NCBI RefSeq assembly: GCF_004119455.1
Contig: NZ_NRQT01000005.1
Location: 124,001 to 188,000, forward strand
DNA: 64,000 nucleotides
Reading direction: 5' to 3'
From: Chryseobacterium sp. CH25
GTDB taxonomy: Bacteria > Bacteroidota > Bacteroidia > Flavobacteriales > Weeksellaceae
A program made the translations under genes and the position numbers. The notes below the pieces were generated by a model that saw only the letters and a program-made list of their open reading frames with translations, did not search any database and was not told where the DNA came from. Of this stretch, positions 53,698 to 62,703 are shown in pieces (positions within the stretch are counted from its first letter, which is position 1; each line of letters opens with the position of its first letter).

Positions 53698-56292
53698 ATG
53701 CAAAAAGAAGGAGAAAGACTGATTCCTATCAACATTGTTGATGAAATGAAGTCGTCTTATATCGATTATTCGATGTCCGTTATCGTTTCAAGAGCGTTAC
53801 CGGATGTAAGAGACGGCTTGAAACCCGTTCATAGAAGAGTACTTTATGGTATGTATGGATTAGGGGTTTTTTCGAATAGAAAATATTTAAAATCTGCGAG
53901 AATTGTTGGGGATGTTTTGGGTAAATATCACCCGCACGGAGACTCCTCTGTATATGACGCGATGGTAAGAATGGCCCAGGAATGGAGTTTACGTTATCCT
54001 CAGGTAGACGGGCAGGGTAACTTCGGTTCTATGGACGGTGACCCGCCAGCAGCAATGCGTTATACTGAAGCAAGACTGAAAAAAATCTCTGATGAGGTTC
54101 TTTCTGACCTTGATAAAGAAACTGTTGACTTCCAGAATAACTTTGACGACAGCTTACAGGAACCAACCGTAATGCCTACTAAAATTCCTAACCTTCTGGT
54201 AAACGGAGCTTCGGGTATTGCCGTAGGGATGGCAACAAACATGGCGCCACACAACCTTTCTGAGTCTGTAGATGCTATTTGTGCTTATATTGATAATAAA
54301 GACATTACTATTGATGAGCTAATGCAGCATATTATCGCTCCGGATTTTCCTACAGGAGGTATCATTTACGGATACGACGGAGTAAGAGATGCATTCCATA
54401 CCGGAAGAGGTAGAGTAGTTCTGAGAGCGAAAGTTAACTTCGAAGAAATTGGAAACAGAAATGCTATTATCGTAACAGAGGTTCCTTATCAGGTAAATAA
54501 GGCGGAAATGATCGCCAGAACTGCGGAGCTTGTTAAAGACGAGAAGATTCCTGGTATCCACGAGATCAGAGACGAATCAGACAGAAAAGGACTTCGTGTT
54601 GTTTATGAATTGAAAAATGATGCGATCCCGAATGTAGTTCTGAACCTATTATATAAATATACAGCACTTCAGACTTCTTTCAGTGTTAATAACATTGCGT
54701 TAGTACACGGAAGACCGGAGCAGTTGAACCTTAAGGATATCATTCACCACTTTGTAGAGCACAGACATGAAGTAATCGTGAGAAGAACTCAGTTTGAACT
54801 TAAGAAAGCGAAAGAAAGAGCGCACATTCTTGAAGGCTTCATGAAGGTAATTGGAACTCAGGATTCTTTAGATAGAGCAATTTCAATCATCCGTCACAGT
54901 GCTAACCCTCAGGCGGCAAAAGAAGGCTTAATTGAAGCATTTGAACTTTCCGATATTCAGGCTCAGGCAATTCTGGATCTTAGATTAGCTCGTCTTACAG
55001 GAATGGAACTTGATAAGATCCGTGATGAGTACGATGCTATTATGAAAGAGATCGCTAATTTGGAAGATATCTTAGCTAATGAGCCAAGAAGATTCCAGAT
55101 TATCAAAGACGAATTAATCGAAGTTAAAGAAAAATACGGTGACGAAAGAAGAACTGAAATTGATTACTCAGGAGGAGAAATGTCTATTGAAGACATTATT
55201 CCGAACGAATCTGTAGTTCTTACTATCTCTCACGCAGGATATGTTAAGAGAACTTCACTTTCAGAATATAAAATTCAGAGTAGAGGTGGTGTAGGTAACA
55301 AAGCAGCTACAACAAGGGATTCAGACTTCCTTGAATATATTGTATCGGCAACCAACCACCAATACATGTTGTTCTTTACAGAAAAAGGAAGATGTTACTG
55401 GTTAAGAGTATTTGAAATTCCGGAAGGTTCAAGAACCGCAAAAGGAAGAGCAGTACAGAACCTTATCAACATTGAACCGGATGATAAGATCAAAGCATAT
55501 ATCAGAACAAACAACCTTAAGGATTCTGAATATGTAAACCAAATGAGTGTAGTGATGGTAACTAAAAATGGTACCATTAAGAAAACGTCATTGGAAGCGT
55601 ATTCAAGACCAAGAGTAAATGGGGTAAATGCTATTGAAATTAGAGATAATGACCAGTTATTAGGAGCTTACCTTACAAATGGTACTTCTCAGATCATGAT
55701 TGCTACTAAAAATGGTAAGTGTATCCGTTTCCCTGAAGAAAAAGTAAGAGAAGTAGGTAGAGGATCTATCGGGGTTCGTGGTATTGCTATGGAGGACGAT
55801 GATGAAGCTATTGGTATGATTGTTGTGAATGATGTGGAGAACGAAACAGTTCTTGTAGTATCTGAAAAAGGATACGGTAAGAGAACTGCAGTAGAAGACT
55901 ACAGAATTACAAACAGAGGCGGAAAAGGAGTTATCACCCTAAATATTACCGAAAAAACAGGACATCTGATTGCTATTCAAAACGTAACAGACGAAGATGG
56001 ATTGATGATTATCAATAAGTCCGGTGTTGCCATCAGAATGGGAATGGATGAAATGAGAGTAATGGGTAGAAATACACAAGGTGTGAAGCTGATCAATCTT
56101 AAGAAAAATGACGAAATTGCAGCTATTGCAAAAGTAGAAATGGATAAAGATGTAGAAGAAGATTCTGAAGAGATCGAAGGTATGGAAGATGCTGAAGGAG
56201 AAGTTCAGGAAGGAATGGAGTCTTTATTTGATAATCTTGAAGATGATAATGCAGCCCCTCAGGCTGAGGAGAATTCTGATTCTGAAGAATAA
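53698..56292 (+). CDS. gyrA: DNA gyrase subunit A
   Basis: 864 residues from the ATG at 53698 (a TTG two codons earlier is not needed). Breakage-reunion domain with the quinolone region [15 protein letters not shown]: Ser83 and Asp87 are the susceptible-type residues by E. coli numbering, which coincides here. Catalytic Tyr122 in MRYTEARL. GyrA box in the C-terminal pinwheel: [12 protein letters not shown] (Q-RGG-G type). The acidic C-terminal tail ([22 protein letters not shown]) is long, as in other Bacteroidota. It introduces negative supercoils with GyrB, encoded elsewhere. Confidence 0.97.
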   Translation: MQKEGERLIPINIVDEMKSSYIDYSMSVIVSRALPDVRDGLKPVHRRVLYGMYGLGVFSNRKYLKSARIVGDVLGKYHPHGDSSVYDAMVRMAQEWSLRYPQVDGQGNFGSMDGDPPAAMRYTEARLKKISDEVLSDLDKETVDFQNNFDDSLQEPTVMPTKIPNLLVNGASGIAVGMATNMAPHNLSESVDAICAYIDNKDITIDELMQHIIAPDFPTGGIIYGYDGVRDAFHTGRGRVVLRAKVNFEEIGNRNAIIVTEVPYQVNKAEMIARTAELVKDEKIPGIHEIRDESDRKGLRVVYELKNDAIPNVVLNLLYKYTALQTSFSVNNIALVHGRPEQLNLKDIIHHFVEHRHEVIVRRTQFELKKAKERAHILEGFMKVIGTQDSLDRAISIIRHSANPQAAKEGLIEAFELSDIQAQAILDLRLARLTGMELDKIRDEYDAIMKEIANLEDILANEPRRFQIIKDELIEVKEKYGDERRTEIDYSGGEMSIEDIIPNESVVLTISHAGYVKRTSLSEYKIQSRGGVGNKAATTRDSDFLEYIVSATNHQYMLFFTEKGRCYWLRVFEIPEGSRTAKGRAVQNLINIEPDDKIKAYIRTNNLKDSEYVNQMSVVMVTKNGTIKKTSLEAYSRPRVNGVNAIEIRDNDQLLGAYLTNGTSQIMIATKNGKCIRFPEEKVREVGRGSIGVRGIAMEDDDEAIGMIVVNDVENETVLVVSEKGYGKRTAVEDYRITNRGGKGVITLNITEKTGHLIAIQNVTDEDGLMIINKSGVAIRMGMDEMRVMGRNTQGVKLINLKKNDEIAAIAKVEMDKDVEEDSEEIEGMEDAEGEVQEGMESLFDNLEDDNAAPQAEENSDSEE

Positions 56293-56319
56293 ATGTACAA
56301 TTAATATAAAATAGTTATT

Positions 56320-57351
56320 ATGAAGAAACTAATTTTAGGTATGGCTATCGTAGCATCTGCTTTTGCTTTTGCGCAGAAGGGAGATGTAAATGCTAAGCTT
56401 CAGGCTACTAATAAAGAAGCCATGGATGCATACAATGCAAAAAATTATGCAGTTGCAGCCCCTAAGTTTGTAGAAATTTACGACTTATTGAAAGCGAATG
56501 GCCAGGATAACAAGATATATATGTATTATGCAGGACTTAGTCATGCATTAGCCAACAACAATGATCCGGCTATTAAAATATATACAGATCTTGTAAACTC
56601 AGGATTTACAGGAGTAGAAACTACTTATACTGCTAAAGAAAAGAAAAGTGGACAGATCGTACCATTAGATAAAACTACCTGGGAGCTTATGAAAAAAAAT
56701 TCTGACTATTCAGATTTTAAAACAGAGCAGTCTGCAGGTGTAGAAGTAGATCTTTATGAAACTTTATCTTTATTGCTTCTTAATGCTAAAAAGCCGAATG
56801 AAGCTCTTGTAATTATTGAAAAAGGACTGGTTAAATATCCAAATAGTGCTAAGTTGAAGGAAAGCCAAACTACTGCTTATCTTCAGTCAGGAAATATGGA
56901 TAAATTCGTTACCAATCTAAAAGAGCAGCTAGCAAAAAATCCTAATGATCCAACGAACTGGTATAATCTTGGGGTAATGCAGGCAAAAACACCGGCTACC
57001 GTTAATGATGCTTTAGAATCATTTAAAAAAGCAATTGAACTTAAGCCTGATTTTGCAAATGCTTATCAGAACCTTGTATATACTACAATTGGAGATGATT
57101 CTAAAGTTGTAACAGAAATCAATGCATTAAGAAAAGATAAGCCGGATGAAGCTACTAAACTGATTGATGCAAGAAAAGAAAGATTTGCTAAAGCTCTGCC
57201 TTTTGCAGAAAGCTGGTATAAAGTAGATCCTAAAAATATTGATGCAGTAAGTACACTAAAAGAAATTTATTTAGTAACTAAAAATCTGGATAAAGTGAAA
57301 GAAATGAAAGCTAAAGAAGCTGAGCTAAGCGCAGCTGCACCAGCAAAATAA
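56320..57351 (+). CDS. Secreted tetratricopeptide repeat protein
   Basis: 343 residues: signal peptide (1-18, AFAFAQ) followed by TPR-like helical pairs: TNKEAMDAYNAKNYAVAAPKFVEIYDLL, LLLLNAKKPNEALVIIEKGLVKYPNSAKL, NWYNLGVMQAKTPATVNDALESFKKAIELKPDFANAYQNL. The repeats end near 245 and the C-terminal 80 residues are charged helix. It is a periplasmic or envelope scaffold by inference. 27 bases after gyrA with no terminator, so perhaps cotranscribed. Confidence 0.85.
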   Translation: MKKLILGMAIVASAFAFAQKGDVNAKLQATNKEAMDAYNAKNYAVAAPKFVEIYDLLKANGQDNKIYMYYAGLSHALANNNDPAIKIYTDLVNSGFTGVETTYTAKEKKSGQIVPLDKTTWELMKKNSDYSDFKTEQSAGVEVDLYETLSLLLLNAKKPNEALVIIEKGLVKYPNSAKLKESQTTAYLQSGNMDKFVTNLKEQLAKNPNDPTNWYNLGVMQAKTPATVNDALESFKKAIELKPDFANAYQNLVYTTIGDDSKVVTEINALRKDKPDEATKLIDARKERFAKALPFAESWYKVDPKNIDAVSTLKEIYLVTKNLDKVKEMKAKEAELSAAAPAK

Positions 57352-57370
57352 TCATTTTATAACTCAATAT

Positions 57371-57404
57371 AAAAAGCCGAAACAGTAATGTTTCGGCTTT
57401 TGTT
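57371..57404 (+). terminator. Terminator after the TPR gene
   Basis: Stem AAAAAGCCGAAACA / TGTTTCGGCTTTT, loop GTAA, then TTTTT. Confidence 0.85.
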
Positions 57405-57475
57405 TTTAATAAAAATATCATTTATTATTGATTACTTATTACTCATCATTTATCATTGGTATTCAAAATTTCATC
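57405..57475. repeat. ATTACTCATTACTTAT-type intergenic repeat copy
   Basis: ATTGATTACTTATTACTCAT with CATTTATCATT resembles sequences at 0.1 kb and 58.4 kb. It is a low-complexity multi-copy intergenic motif. Confidence 0.4.
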
Positions 57476-57498
57476 CCTGAAAATTCTCTGTAATTCCG

Positions 57499-57506
57499 TA
57501 TCTTTG
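57499..57506 (+). promoter_or_regulatory. -7 promoter box of menB
   Basis: TATCTTTG (TAnnTTTG), 17 bases before the ATG at 57524. Confidence 0.6.
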
Positions 57507-57523
57507 AGAAAAATTTTACCAAA

Positions 57524-58360
57524 ATGATCGAGTGGAAAACCGCTAAGGAATACGATGATATTACCTATAAAAAATGCAATGGTGTAGCAAGAATCGCTTT
57601 CAACAGACCGGAAGTACGTAATGCTTTCAGACCAAAAACAACTTCAGAATTATATGACGCTTTTTATGATGCCTCAGAAGACCCTTCAATAGGAGTAGTT
57701 CTACTTTCAGGAGAAGGACCAAGCCCTAAAGATGGAGGCTGGGCTTTCTGTAGTGGTGGTGACCAAAAAGCAAGAGGTGAGCAGGGATATGTAGGAGAAG
57801 ATGGAAGACACCGTTTAAATATTCTGGAAGTTCAGCGTCTGATCCGTTTCATGCCGAAAGTGGTAATTGCGGTAGTTCCGGGATGGGCTGTAGGAGGAGG
57901 ACACTCACTTCATGTGGTTTGTGATCTTACTTTAGCAAGTGAAGAACACGCAATTTTCAAGCAAACAGATGCTGATGTAACAAGTTTTGACGGTGGTTAC
58001 GGATCTGCTTACCTTGCCAAAATGGTAGGACAGAAAAAAGCCCGTGAAATTTTCTTTTTAGGAAGAAACTACTCCGCTCAGGAAGCTTTCGAAATGGGAA
58101 TGGTAAATAAAGTTGTTCCTCATGCAGAATTAGAAGATACTGCTTATGAATGGGCACAGGAAATCTTAGGAAAATCTCCAATGTCTATCAGAATGCTGAA
58201 GTTTGCCATGAACCTTACAGACGACGGAATGGTTGGTCAGCAAGTATTTGCAGGAGAGGCAACCCGTTTAGCTTATATGACAGAAGAAGCTAAAGAAGGA
58301 AGAAATGCATTCCTTGAAAAAAGAAAGCCAAACTTCGGAGACGATCAATGGATATCATAA
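57524..58360 (+). CDS. menB: 1,4-dihydroxy-2-naphthoyl-CoA synthase
   Basis: 278-residue crotonase-fold enzyme closing the naphthoquinone ring in menaquinone synthesis. Hallmarks: RIAFNRPEVRNAFRPKT, the oxyanion and active-site stretch GWAFCSGGDQKARGEQGY, VPGWAVGGGHSLHVVCDLTLAS, FKQTDADVTSFDGGYGSAYL, and GRNYSAQEAFEMGMVN. Full length. menA follows after a 74-base repeat-containing gap, so the two lie in one menaquinone locus. Confidence 0.95.
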   Translation: MIEWKTAKEYDDITYKKCNGVARIAFNRPEVRNAFRPKTTSELYDAFYDASEDPSIGVVLLSGEGPSPKDGGWAFCSGGDQKARGEQGYVGEDGRHRLNILEVQRLIRFMPKVVIAVVPGWAVGGGHSLHVVCDLTLASEEHAIFKQTDADVTSFDGGYGSAYLAKMVGQKKAREIFFLGRNYSAQEAFEMGMVNKVVPHAELEDTAYEWAQEILGKSPMSIRMLKFAMNLTDDGMVGQQVFAGEATRLAYMTEEAKEGRNAFLEKRKPNFGDDQWIS

Positions 58361-58369
58361 CATTGGTGA

Positions 58370-58432
58370 TGAGTAATAAATAATGAGGAATCCTTTTCAT
58401 TACTTATTACCCATTGCCCATTACTTATAAAT
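58370..58432. repeat. ATGAGTAATAAATAATGA inverted repeat between menB and menA
   Basis: ATGAGTAATAAATAATGA (58370-58387) pairs imperfectly with TCATTACTTATTACCCAT (58398-58415), followed by a second CATTACTTAT. Similar units occur at 0.1, 52.6 and 57.4 kb. The copy sits in the gap between menB and the menA ATG and could form an mRNA hairpin. Confidence 0.55.
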
Positions 58433-58434
58433 TT

Positions 58435-59364
58435 ATGACTGATTGGATAAAAGCCGCAAGGCTCAGAACTTTACCGCTGTCATTAAGCGGAATTATTATG
58501 GGAGCTTTCATTGCAAAATGGAGGTTGTACAGAGAAGGTGGAACGTGGGATTGGAAAATTTTTGCACTGGCACTTTTAGTGACCCTTTTGTATCAGATTT
58601 TATCAAACTATGCCAATGATTATGGTGATGGGGTAAAAGGAACAGATGCAAAAAGGATTAATGAAGCCGAAGCAAGAGCTGTAGCATCAGGAAAAATTAC
58701 TGCCAAGCAAATGAAAAATGCGGTCATTCTTTTCTCAGCATTATCTTTTGTGGCTACCATTGCGTTGTTATACGTTGCTTTCATTCCAGAGTATATGAAT
58801 GAATTTTATACTTTCATAGGATTGGGAGTGGCTTGTATTTTAGCAGCAATCGGATATACAGTAGGGAAGAAGCCTTACGGATATATGGGATTGGGAGATA
58901 TTTTTGTATTTATCTTCTTCGGATTGGTTTCCGTATGCGGAAGTTATTTCCTGTTTACAAAAACATTCAGCTGGGATATGCTATTGCCGGGAACTGCAGT
59001 AGGTATGATGAGTATGGCAGTTTTGAACCTGAACAATATGAGAGATATTGAAAGTGATAAACTATCAGGAAAGAACAGCTTTGCATTAAGAATCGGATTC
59101 AAAAATGCAATGATCTATGAAATGATCCTTTTGCAGCTTCCATTGGTATTAATCCTTATCTTTTTAGGAGTAAACGGATTTATACAGCAGCAAAACTACT
59201 ATGTGTTCATCGTAATGATTCTGCTATTCCCATTAGCGAAGCTGAGAAGAAGCATCATGTCGGTAAAAGAACCAAAAGAATTAGACCAGTATTTAAAGCA
59301 GGTGGGAATCATGACGTTTGTAATGGCTATTCTTACGGCAGCCGGACTTAATTTATTTAACTAA
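58435..59364 (+). CDS. menA: 1,4-dihydroxy-2-naphthoate octaprenyltransferase
   Basis: 309-residue membrane prenyltransferase from MTDWIKAARLRTLPLSLSG, the usual MenA start (a frame extension to 58414 lies in the repeat). First Asp motif NYANDYGDGVKGTD, second DIESDKLSGKNSFALR, with about eight membrane helices. It attaches the polyprenyl chain to DHNA. With menB it points to menaquinone as respiratory quinone. The next gene starts 17 bases later. Confidence 0.93.
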   Translation: MTDWIKAARLRTLPLSLSGIIMGAFIAKWRLYREGGTWDWKIFALALLVTLLYQILSNYANDYGDGVKGTDAKRINEAEARAVASGKITAKQMKNAVILFSALSFVATIALLYVAFIPEYMNEFYTFIGLGVACILAAIGYTVGKKPYGYMGLGDIFVFIFFGLVSVCGSYFLFTKTFSWDMLLPGTAVGMMSMAVLNLNNMRDIESDKLSGKNSFALRIGFKNAMIYEMILLQLPLVLILIFLGVNGFIQQQNYYVFIVMILLFPLAKLRRSIMSVKEPKELDQYLKQVGIMTFVMAILTAAGLNLFN

Positions 59365-59381
59365 ATCTAAAAGTATTATAT

Positions 59382-59828
59382 ATGAGTTCCAATGTCTATG
59401 TTGAAGCACAAATGCTTATCAGAAAACCGATTGAAGATGTTTTTGAAGCATTCATCAATCCTGAAGTAACCACTAATTTCTGGTTTACAAAATCTACCGG
59501 AAAATTAGAAGAAGGAAAAACGGTAACCTGGGAATGGGAAATGTACGGCGTGAAAAACGTGGTCAACGTTCATCAGATTATTTCGAACCAACTGATTAAA
59601 ACAGTATGGGGAGAACCTTCAGTAAACGTAGACTATGAGTTTAAAACCATGGAAAATGGGACTCTCGTTGTCATTAAGAGCTATGGATTCACTCAAACGG
59701 GTGAAGAGCTACTCAGACAGGTTAATGATAATACAGGCGGTTTTACGACTGTTTTAGACGGTTGTAAGGCATATTTGGAACATGGGATCAATCTGAGACT
59801 TATTGAAGATAAATTCCCGTCGAAATAG
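59382..59828 (+). CDS. SRPBCC/AHSA1-like domain protein
   Basis: 148-residue START/Bet v1-fold protein: VYVEAQMLIRKPIEDVFEAFINPEVTTNFWF, GKTVTWEWEMYGVKNVVNVHQI, WGEPSVNVDYEF and the C-terminal helix TTVLDGCKAYLEHGINLRLI. Hydrophobic-ligand binding by the fold is known; the ligand is not. Seventeen bases after menA, so probably the same transcript. Confidence 0.85.
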   Translation: MSSNVYVEAQMLIRKPIEDVFEAFINPEVTTNFWFTKSTGKLEEGKTVTWEWEMYGVKNVVNVHQIISNQLIKTVWGEPSVNVDYEFKTMENGTLVVIKSYGFTQTGEELLRQVNDNTGGFTTVLDGCKAYLEHGINLRLIEDKFPSK

Positions 59829-59864
59829 TTAAAGTAAACAAACAGCGCTTTGCGTTTTAAAAAA

Positions 59865-59930
59865 TACAGATGGCACGAATGCTTTCACGAATATCACTAA
59901 CCTCATTGTGTTATTTATGAAACTGTTTGA
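59865..59930. repeat. GGCACGAATGC-type intergenic repeat copy
   Basis: GGCACGAATGCTTTCACGAA with a later TCATTTGTGTTT matches the motif of the 36.9 kb hairpin. No ORF in the 140-base gap. Confidence 0.4.
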
Positions 59931-59968
59931 GTCATTTGTGTTTAATAATAATTGAAATTAAATTTACA

Positions 59969-60655
59969 ATGAAAATACAATTCTTAGGGCAAAATTGTTT
60001 TCTGTTCACGTACAAGGACAAAACAATTTTAAGTGACCCTTTCTACAACTACAAAAAAGCGGAATCAAGTTTTGATATTACCGCTCAAAAAATCGATTAC
60101 ATTCTGTTGACCCATGCTCATGGAGATCATATTGCGGATGTAGCGGAAGTATTACAGCATTATCCGGAAGCAACTGTGATTGGTGTACCAGAAGTTTGCG
60201 GATACTTTACACAGGCTAAAAATACAGACGATGTGAACTTAGGAGGATCGGCAAAAATCGACGATCTTAAAATTTCCATGGTTCCGGCTCACCATACAAG
60301 TTCTTTTCCAGATGGAAGCTACGGTGGCGTTCCAGTAGGGTATATTTTCAGACTTCCTGAAGGTAAGAACATCTATTTGGCTGGAGATACAGGAGTAATG
60401 GCAGATATGGAGTTGTTTCCAAGATTATACGGGAATATTGACCTTTCTATCCTTCCTATCGGGAGCCACTACACAATGTGCCCGAGAAAAGCATCTTTTG
60501 CAGCAGCAGAATTATTAAAAACTCCAAAAGTAATCGGATGTCACTTTGATACATTCCCAGCCATTAAGATCAATCATGAAAGTGCATTAAAGCATTTTGC
60601 TGATAAAAATGTAGAACTTGTTTTACCAAAATTAGGAGAGACGTTCGAGTTTTAA
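59969..60655 (+). CDS. UPF0173-like metallo-beta-lactamase-fold hydrolase
   Basis: 228 residues from MKIQFLGQNCFLF; a frame extension to 59927 lies in repeat sequence and is rejected. Metal-binding motif THAHGDHIAD, VPAHHTSSFPDGSYGGVPVGYIF, LAGDTGVMADM, ILPIGSHYTMCPRKAS and the last His in VIGCHFDTFP place it with the UPF0173 metal-dependent hydrolases. The substrate is unknown. Confidence 0.9.
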   Translation: MKIQFLGQNCFLFTYKDKTILSDPFYNYKKAESSFDITAQKIDYILLTHAHGDHIADVAEVLQHYPEATVIGVPEVCGYFTQAKNTDDVNLGGSAKIDDLKISMVPAHHTSSFPDGSYGGVPVGYIFRLPEGKNIYLAGDTGVMADMELFPRLYGNIDLSILPIGSHYTMCPRKASFAAAELLKTPKVIGCHFDTFPAIKINHESALKHFADKNVELVLPKLGETFEF

Positions 60656-60776
60656 TCAATAACGGGAAAGAAGTAATCTGAAAAATTAGAAAAATGGAAA
60701 TGATGCGTAAGGTATTAAAAACAAAAAAAGATAATTATCAAATTACCTCTCTTCTCACTTTAAACCAAAAAAAAAT

Positions 60777-60869
60777 GGCAAGCTACCTAAATCACACCGC
60801 TACGACCGATTACCTTTGCTGCGTTCCCACCCTGGAGGATTCTCAGGAGCTGGTTGTTTAGGACTTGCC
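60777..60869 (-). ncRNA. ffs: Signal recognition particle RNA (4.5S RNA)
   Basis: The minus strand reads GGCAAGTCCTAAACAACCAG at its 5' end, then the conserved SRP apical region TCCAGGGTGGGAACGCAGCA, and ends GGTAGCTTGCC, which pairs with the 5' GGCAAG. The GGAA-type tetraloop and the symmetric internal loop (binding site for Ffh) are present. A run of nine T follows on the minus strand (plus-strand 60767-60775), acting with the closing stem as terminator. The partner protein Ffh is encoded at 7.4-8.8 kb. Confidence 0.93.
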
Positions 60870-60873
60870 GTTG

Positions 60874-60903
60874 CAAAGGTAGGAAATATTTGTAAACTTC
60901 AAA
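60874..60903 (-). promoter_or_regulatory. Promoter of ffs
   Basis: On the minus strand TTTG (plus 60900-60903) and TACCTTTG (plus 60874-60881) are spaced 18 bases, directly before the RNA 5' end. Confidence 0.7.
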
Positions 60904-61001
60904 ACTTTATTAAAGAAAATTTGTTGAAAAAATGCAGTCGTAGAGCTAAATCGCTGACATATAGGGGGATAATTTTTCAACTTTTTTCTAAAAAATTTAA
61001 C

Positions 61002-61604
61002 ATGACGAAAAGTCCATCAACACTAGGAATTATACTTTTTATAGCTACAATGATCGTTTTCTTTGTAGTATATACTTTTTTCTCAGGAATTAACTATTTT
61101 GACATCTCATTGAAAGCCAACGCTTTCGTGTTGCCGATTCTATATGCCGGAGCTGCATTCTGGTCCGTAAAAACGTATTGGAACAACCATAGAGTGGTAA
61201 CTTTTAAAGAAGCATTCAAAAGAGCATTCATTCCGATGTTCATCGGAGGAATTCTTTCGATTTTCAGTATTTATGCATTTTTGAACTTTGCAGATACGGA
61301 TGCTAAAAAACTTTTGAACTACCAATATGTTCAAAGACAGAAGTCGGAATTGGATACAGAATATACTTCGGCGAGAAAAATTTTAAAGCATCAGAAAGAT
61401 ATTGACGAGCTGGATCAGAAGTATAACGAGAGGCTTCAGAGCTTCAGTCCGGAGGCTGTAAAAGGAAAAGATATGCTTACCGCAAGTCATTTTTCAGGAT
61501 ATTTTGCAGCAATTCTTATATTTTACGTAGTTTTGTCGGTGTTTTTCGGAGCATTTTTCAGAACAAGAAGTATCTATCAACCCGAAGAAACAAATCAAGA
61601 CTAA
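61002..61604 (+). CDS. DUF4199 family membrane protein
   Basis: 200 residues from MTKSPSTLGIILFIATM. Four predicted helices: 7-27 (GIILFIATMIVFFVVYTFF), 38-55, 77-97 (PMFIGGILSIFSIYAFL) and 165-187 (FSGYFAAILIFYVVLSVFF), with a soluble helical insert between (DTEYTSARKILKHQKDIDELDQKYNERL). The frame is open back to 60816, but that part runs through the ffs gene on the other strand and is not coding. DUF4199 has no known function; in this group it often precedes a GT2 gene, as here (17-base gap). Confidence 0.88.
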   Translation: MTKSPSTLGIILFIATMIVFFVVYTFFSGINYFDISLKANAFVLPILYAGAAFWSVKTYWNNHRVVTFKEAFKRAFIPMFIGGILSIFSIYAFLNFADTDAKKLLNYQYVQRQKSELDTEYTSARKILKHQKDIDELDQKYNERLQSFSPEAVKGKDMLTASHFSGYFAAILIFYVVLSVFFGAFFRTRSIYQPEETNQD

Positions 61605-61620
61605 TTTTTATTAAAATTAA

Positions 61621-62571
61621 ATGAACTTATCTATAGTTATTCCGTTACTGAACGAAGAAGACTCTCTGGAAGAGCTTTTTTCAAGAATTGATAAAGTCTG
61701 CCAAACCAGTAATTTATCTTACGAGATCTGGTTTGTAGATGATGGAAGTACGGATTTGTCGTGGAGTATTATTGAGAACTTAAAAGTACAGTATCCTCAG
61801 ATCCATGCAATTAAATTTTCCCGAAATTATGGGAAATCTCAGGCACTTCATGCTGCTTTTGAAAGAACAAACGGAGATGTGGTTATTACCATGGATGCCG
61901 ATTTACAGGACTTTCCGGAAGAAATTCCGGAGCTGTACAATATGGTAGTTCAGGATAATTATGATATTGTTTCCGGTTGGAAGAAGAAACGTTTTGACAA
62001 TGTAATGACCAAAAATATTCCGTCAAAACTCTTCAATGCAGCTGCTAGAAAGGTTTCAGGAGTTTATCTTCATGACTTCAATTGCGGTTTGAAAGCTTAC
62101 AAAAGACAGGTTGTGAAATCTGTAGATGTGTACGGAGATATGCACCGTTATATTCCAGTATTGGCTGCCAATGCAGGTTTCAGAAGAATTACGGAAAAAG
62201 AAGTACAGCATCAGGCAAGACCTTACGGAACTTCAAAATTCGGTACTGAAAGATTTGTAAGAGGATTTTTGGATCTGGTAACCCTTTGGTTTGTAAGTCG
62301 TTTTGGGGGAAGGCCAATGCATTTCTTCGGAGCAGTTGGAACTTTAATGTTTATCTTCGGTTTCCTTTCGGCACTTTGGTTAGGGGTTTCAAAACTGATT
62401 GATGTGGCAAGAGGCATTTATGGTCATTTAATCACCAATAATCCTTGGTTTTATATTGCTTTAACCATGATGATTATGGGGACATTGTTATTTGTAGCAG
62501 GATTCCTGGGAGAAATGATTATCAGAACAAACCGCGAGCATAAGAATTATAATATTGATGAAGTGATATAG
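61621..62571 (+). CDS. GT2 family glycosyltransferase (DPM1/GtrB-like)
   Basis: 316 residues: N-terminal GT-A domain with LSIVIPLLNEEDSLEEL, WFVDDGSTDLSW (nucleotide site), FSRNYGKSQALHAAFERTNGDVVITMDADLQDFPEEIPEL (DXD-like region) and YGTSKFGTERFVRGFLDLV, then two C-terminal helices (about 240-260 and 275-300). This is the layout of polyprenyl-phosphate sugar transferases such as GtrB/ArnC. The donor sugar is unknown. Follows DUF4199 closely. Confidence 0.9.
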   Translation: MNLSIVIPLLNEEDSLEELFSRIDKVCQTSNLSYEIWFVDDGSTDLSWSIIENLKVQYPQIHAIKFSRNYGKSQALHAAFERTNGDVVITMDADLQDFPEEIPELYNMVVQDNYDIVSGWKKKRFDNVMTKNIPSKLFNAAARKVSGVYLHDFNCGLKAYKRQVVKSVDVYGDMHRYIPVLAANAGFRRITEKEVQHQARPYGTSKFGTERFVRGFLDLVTLWFVSRFGGRPMHFFGAVGTLMFIFGFLSALWLGVSKLIDVARGIYGHLITNNPWFYIALTMMIMGTLLFVAGFLGEMIIRTNREHKNYNIDEVI

Positions 62572-62615
62572 TAAATTAAGACCACTGTATTTTATCAATT
62601 TAAAATTAAAATAAT

Positions 62616-62660
62616 AAAATCCCTTAGAAAGTGTCAGGCTTTTTAGGGGATTTTTTTTTG
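62616..62660 (+). terminator. Terminator after the glycosyltransferase gene
   Basis: Stem AAAATCCCTTAGAAAG / CTTTTTAGGGGATTTT with a GTGTCAGG loop, then nine T. Confidence 0.8.
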
Positions 62661-62703
62661 ATTCATTAATTTATTTTCCGATATTAGTATAAGATGAATA
62701 ACC

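Noticed and set aside
60816..61001. N-terminal extension of the DUF4199 protein
   Set aside because: It is antisense to the SRP RNA gene and has no signal or domain; the family starts at the ATG at 61002.
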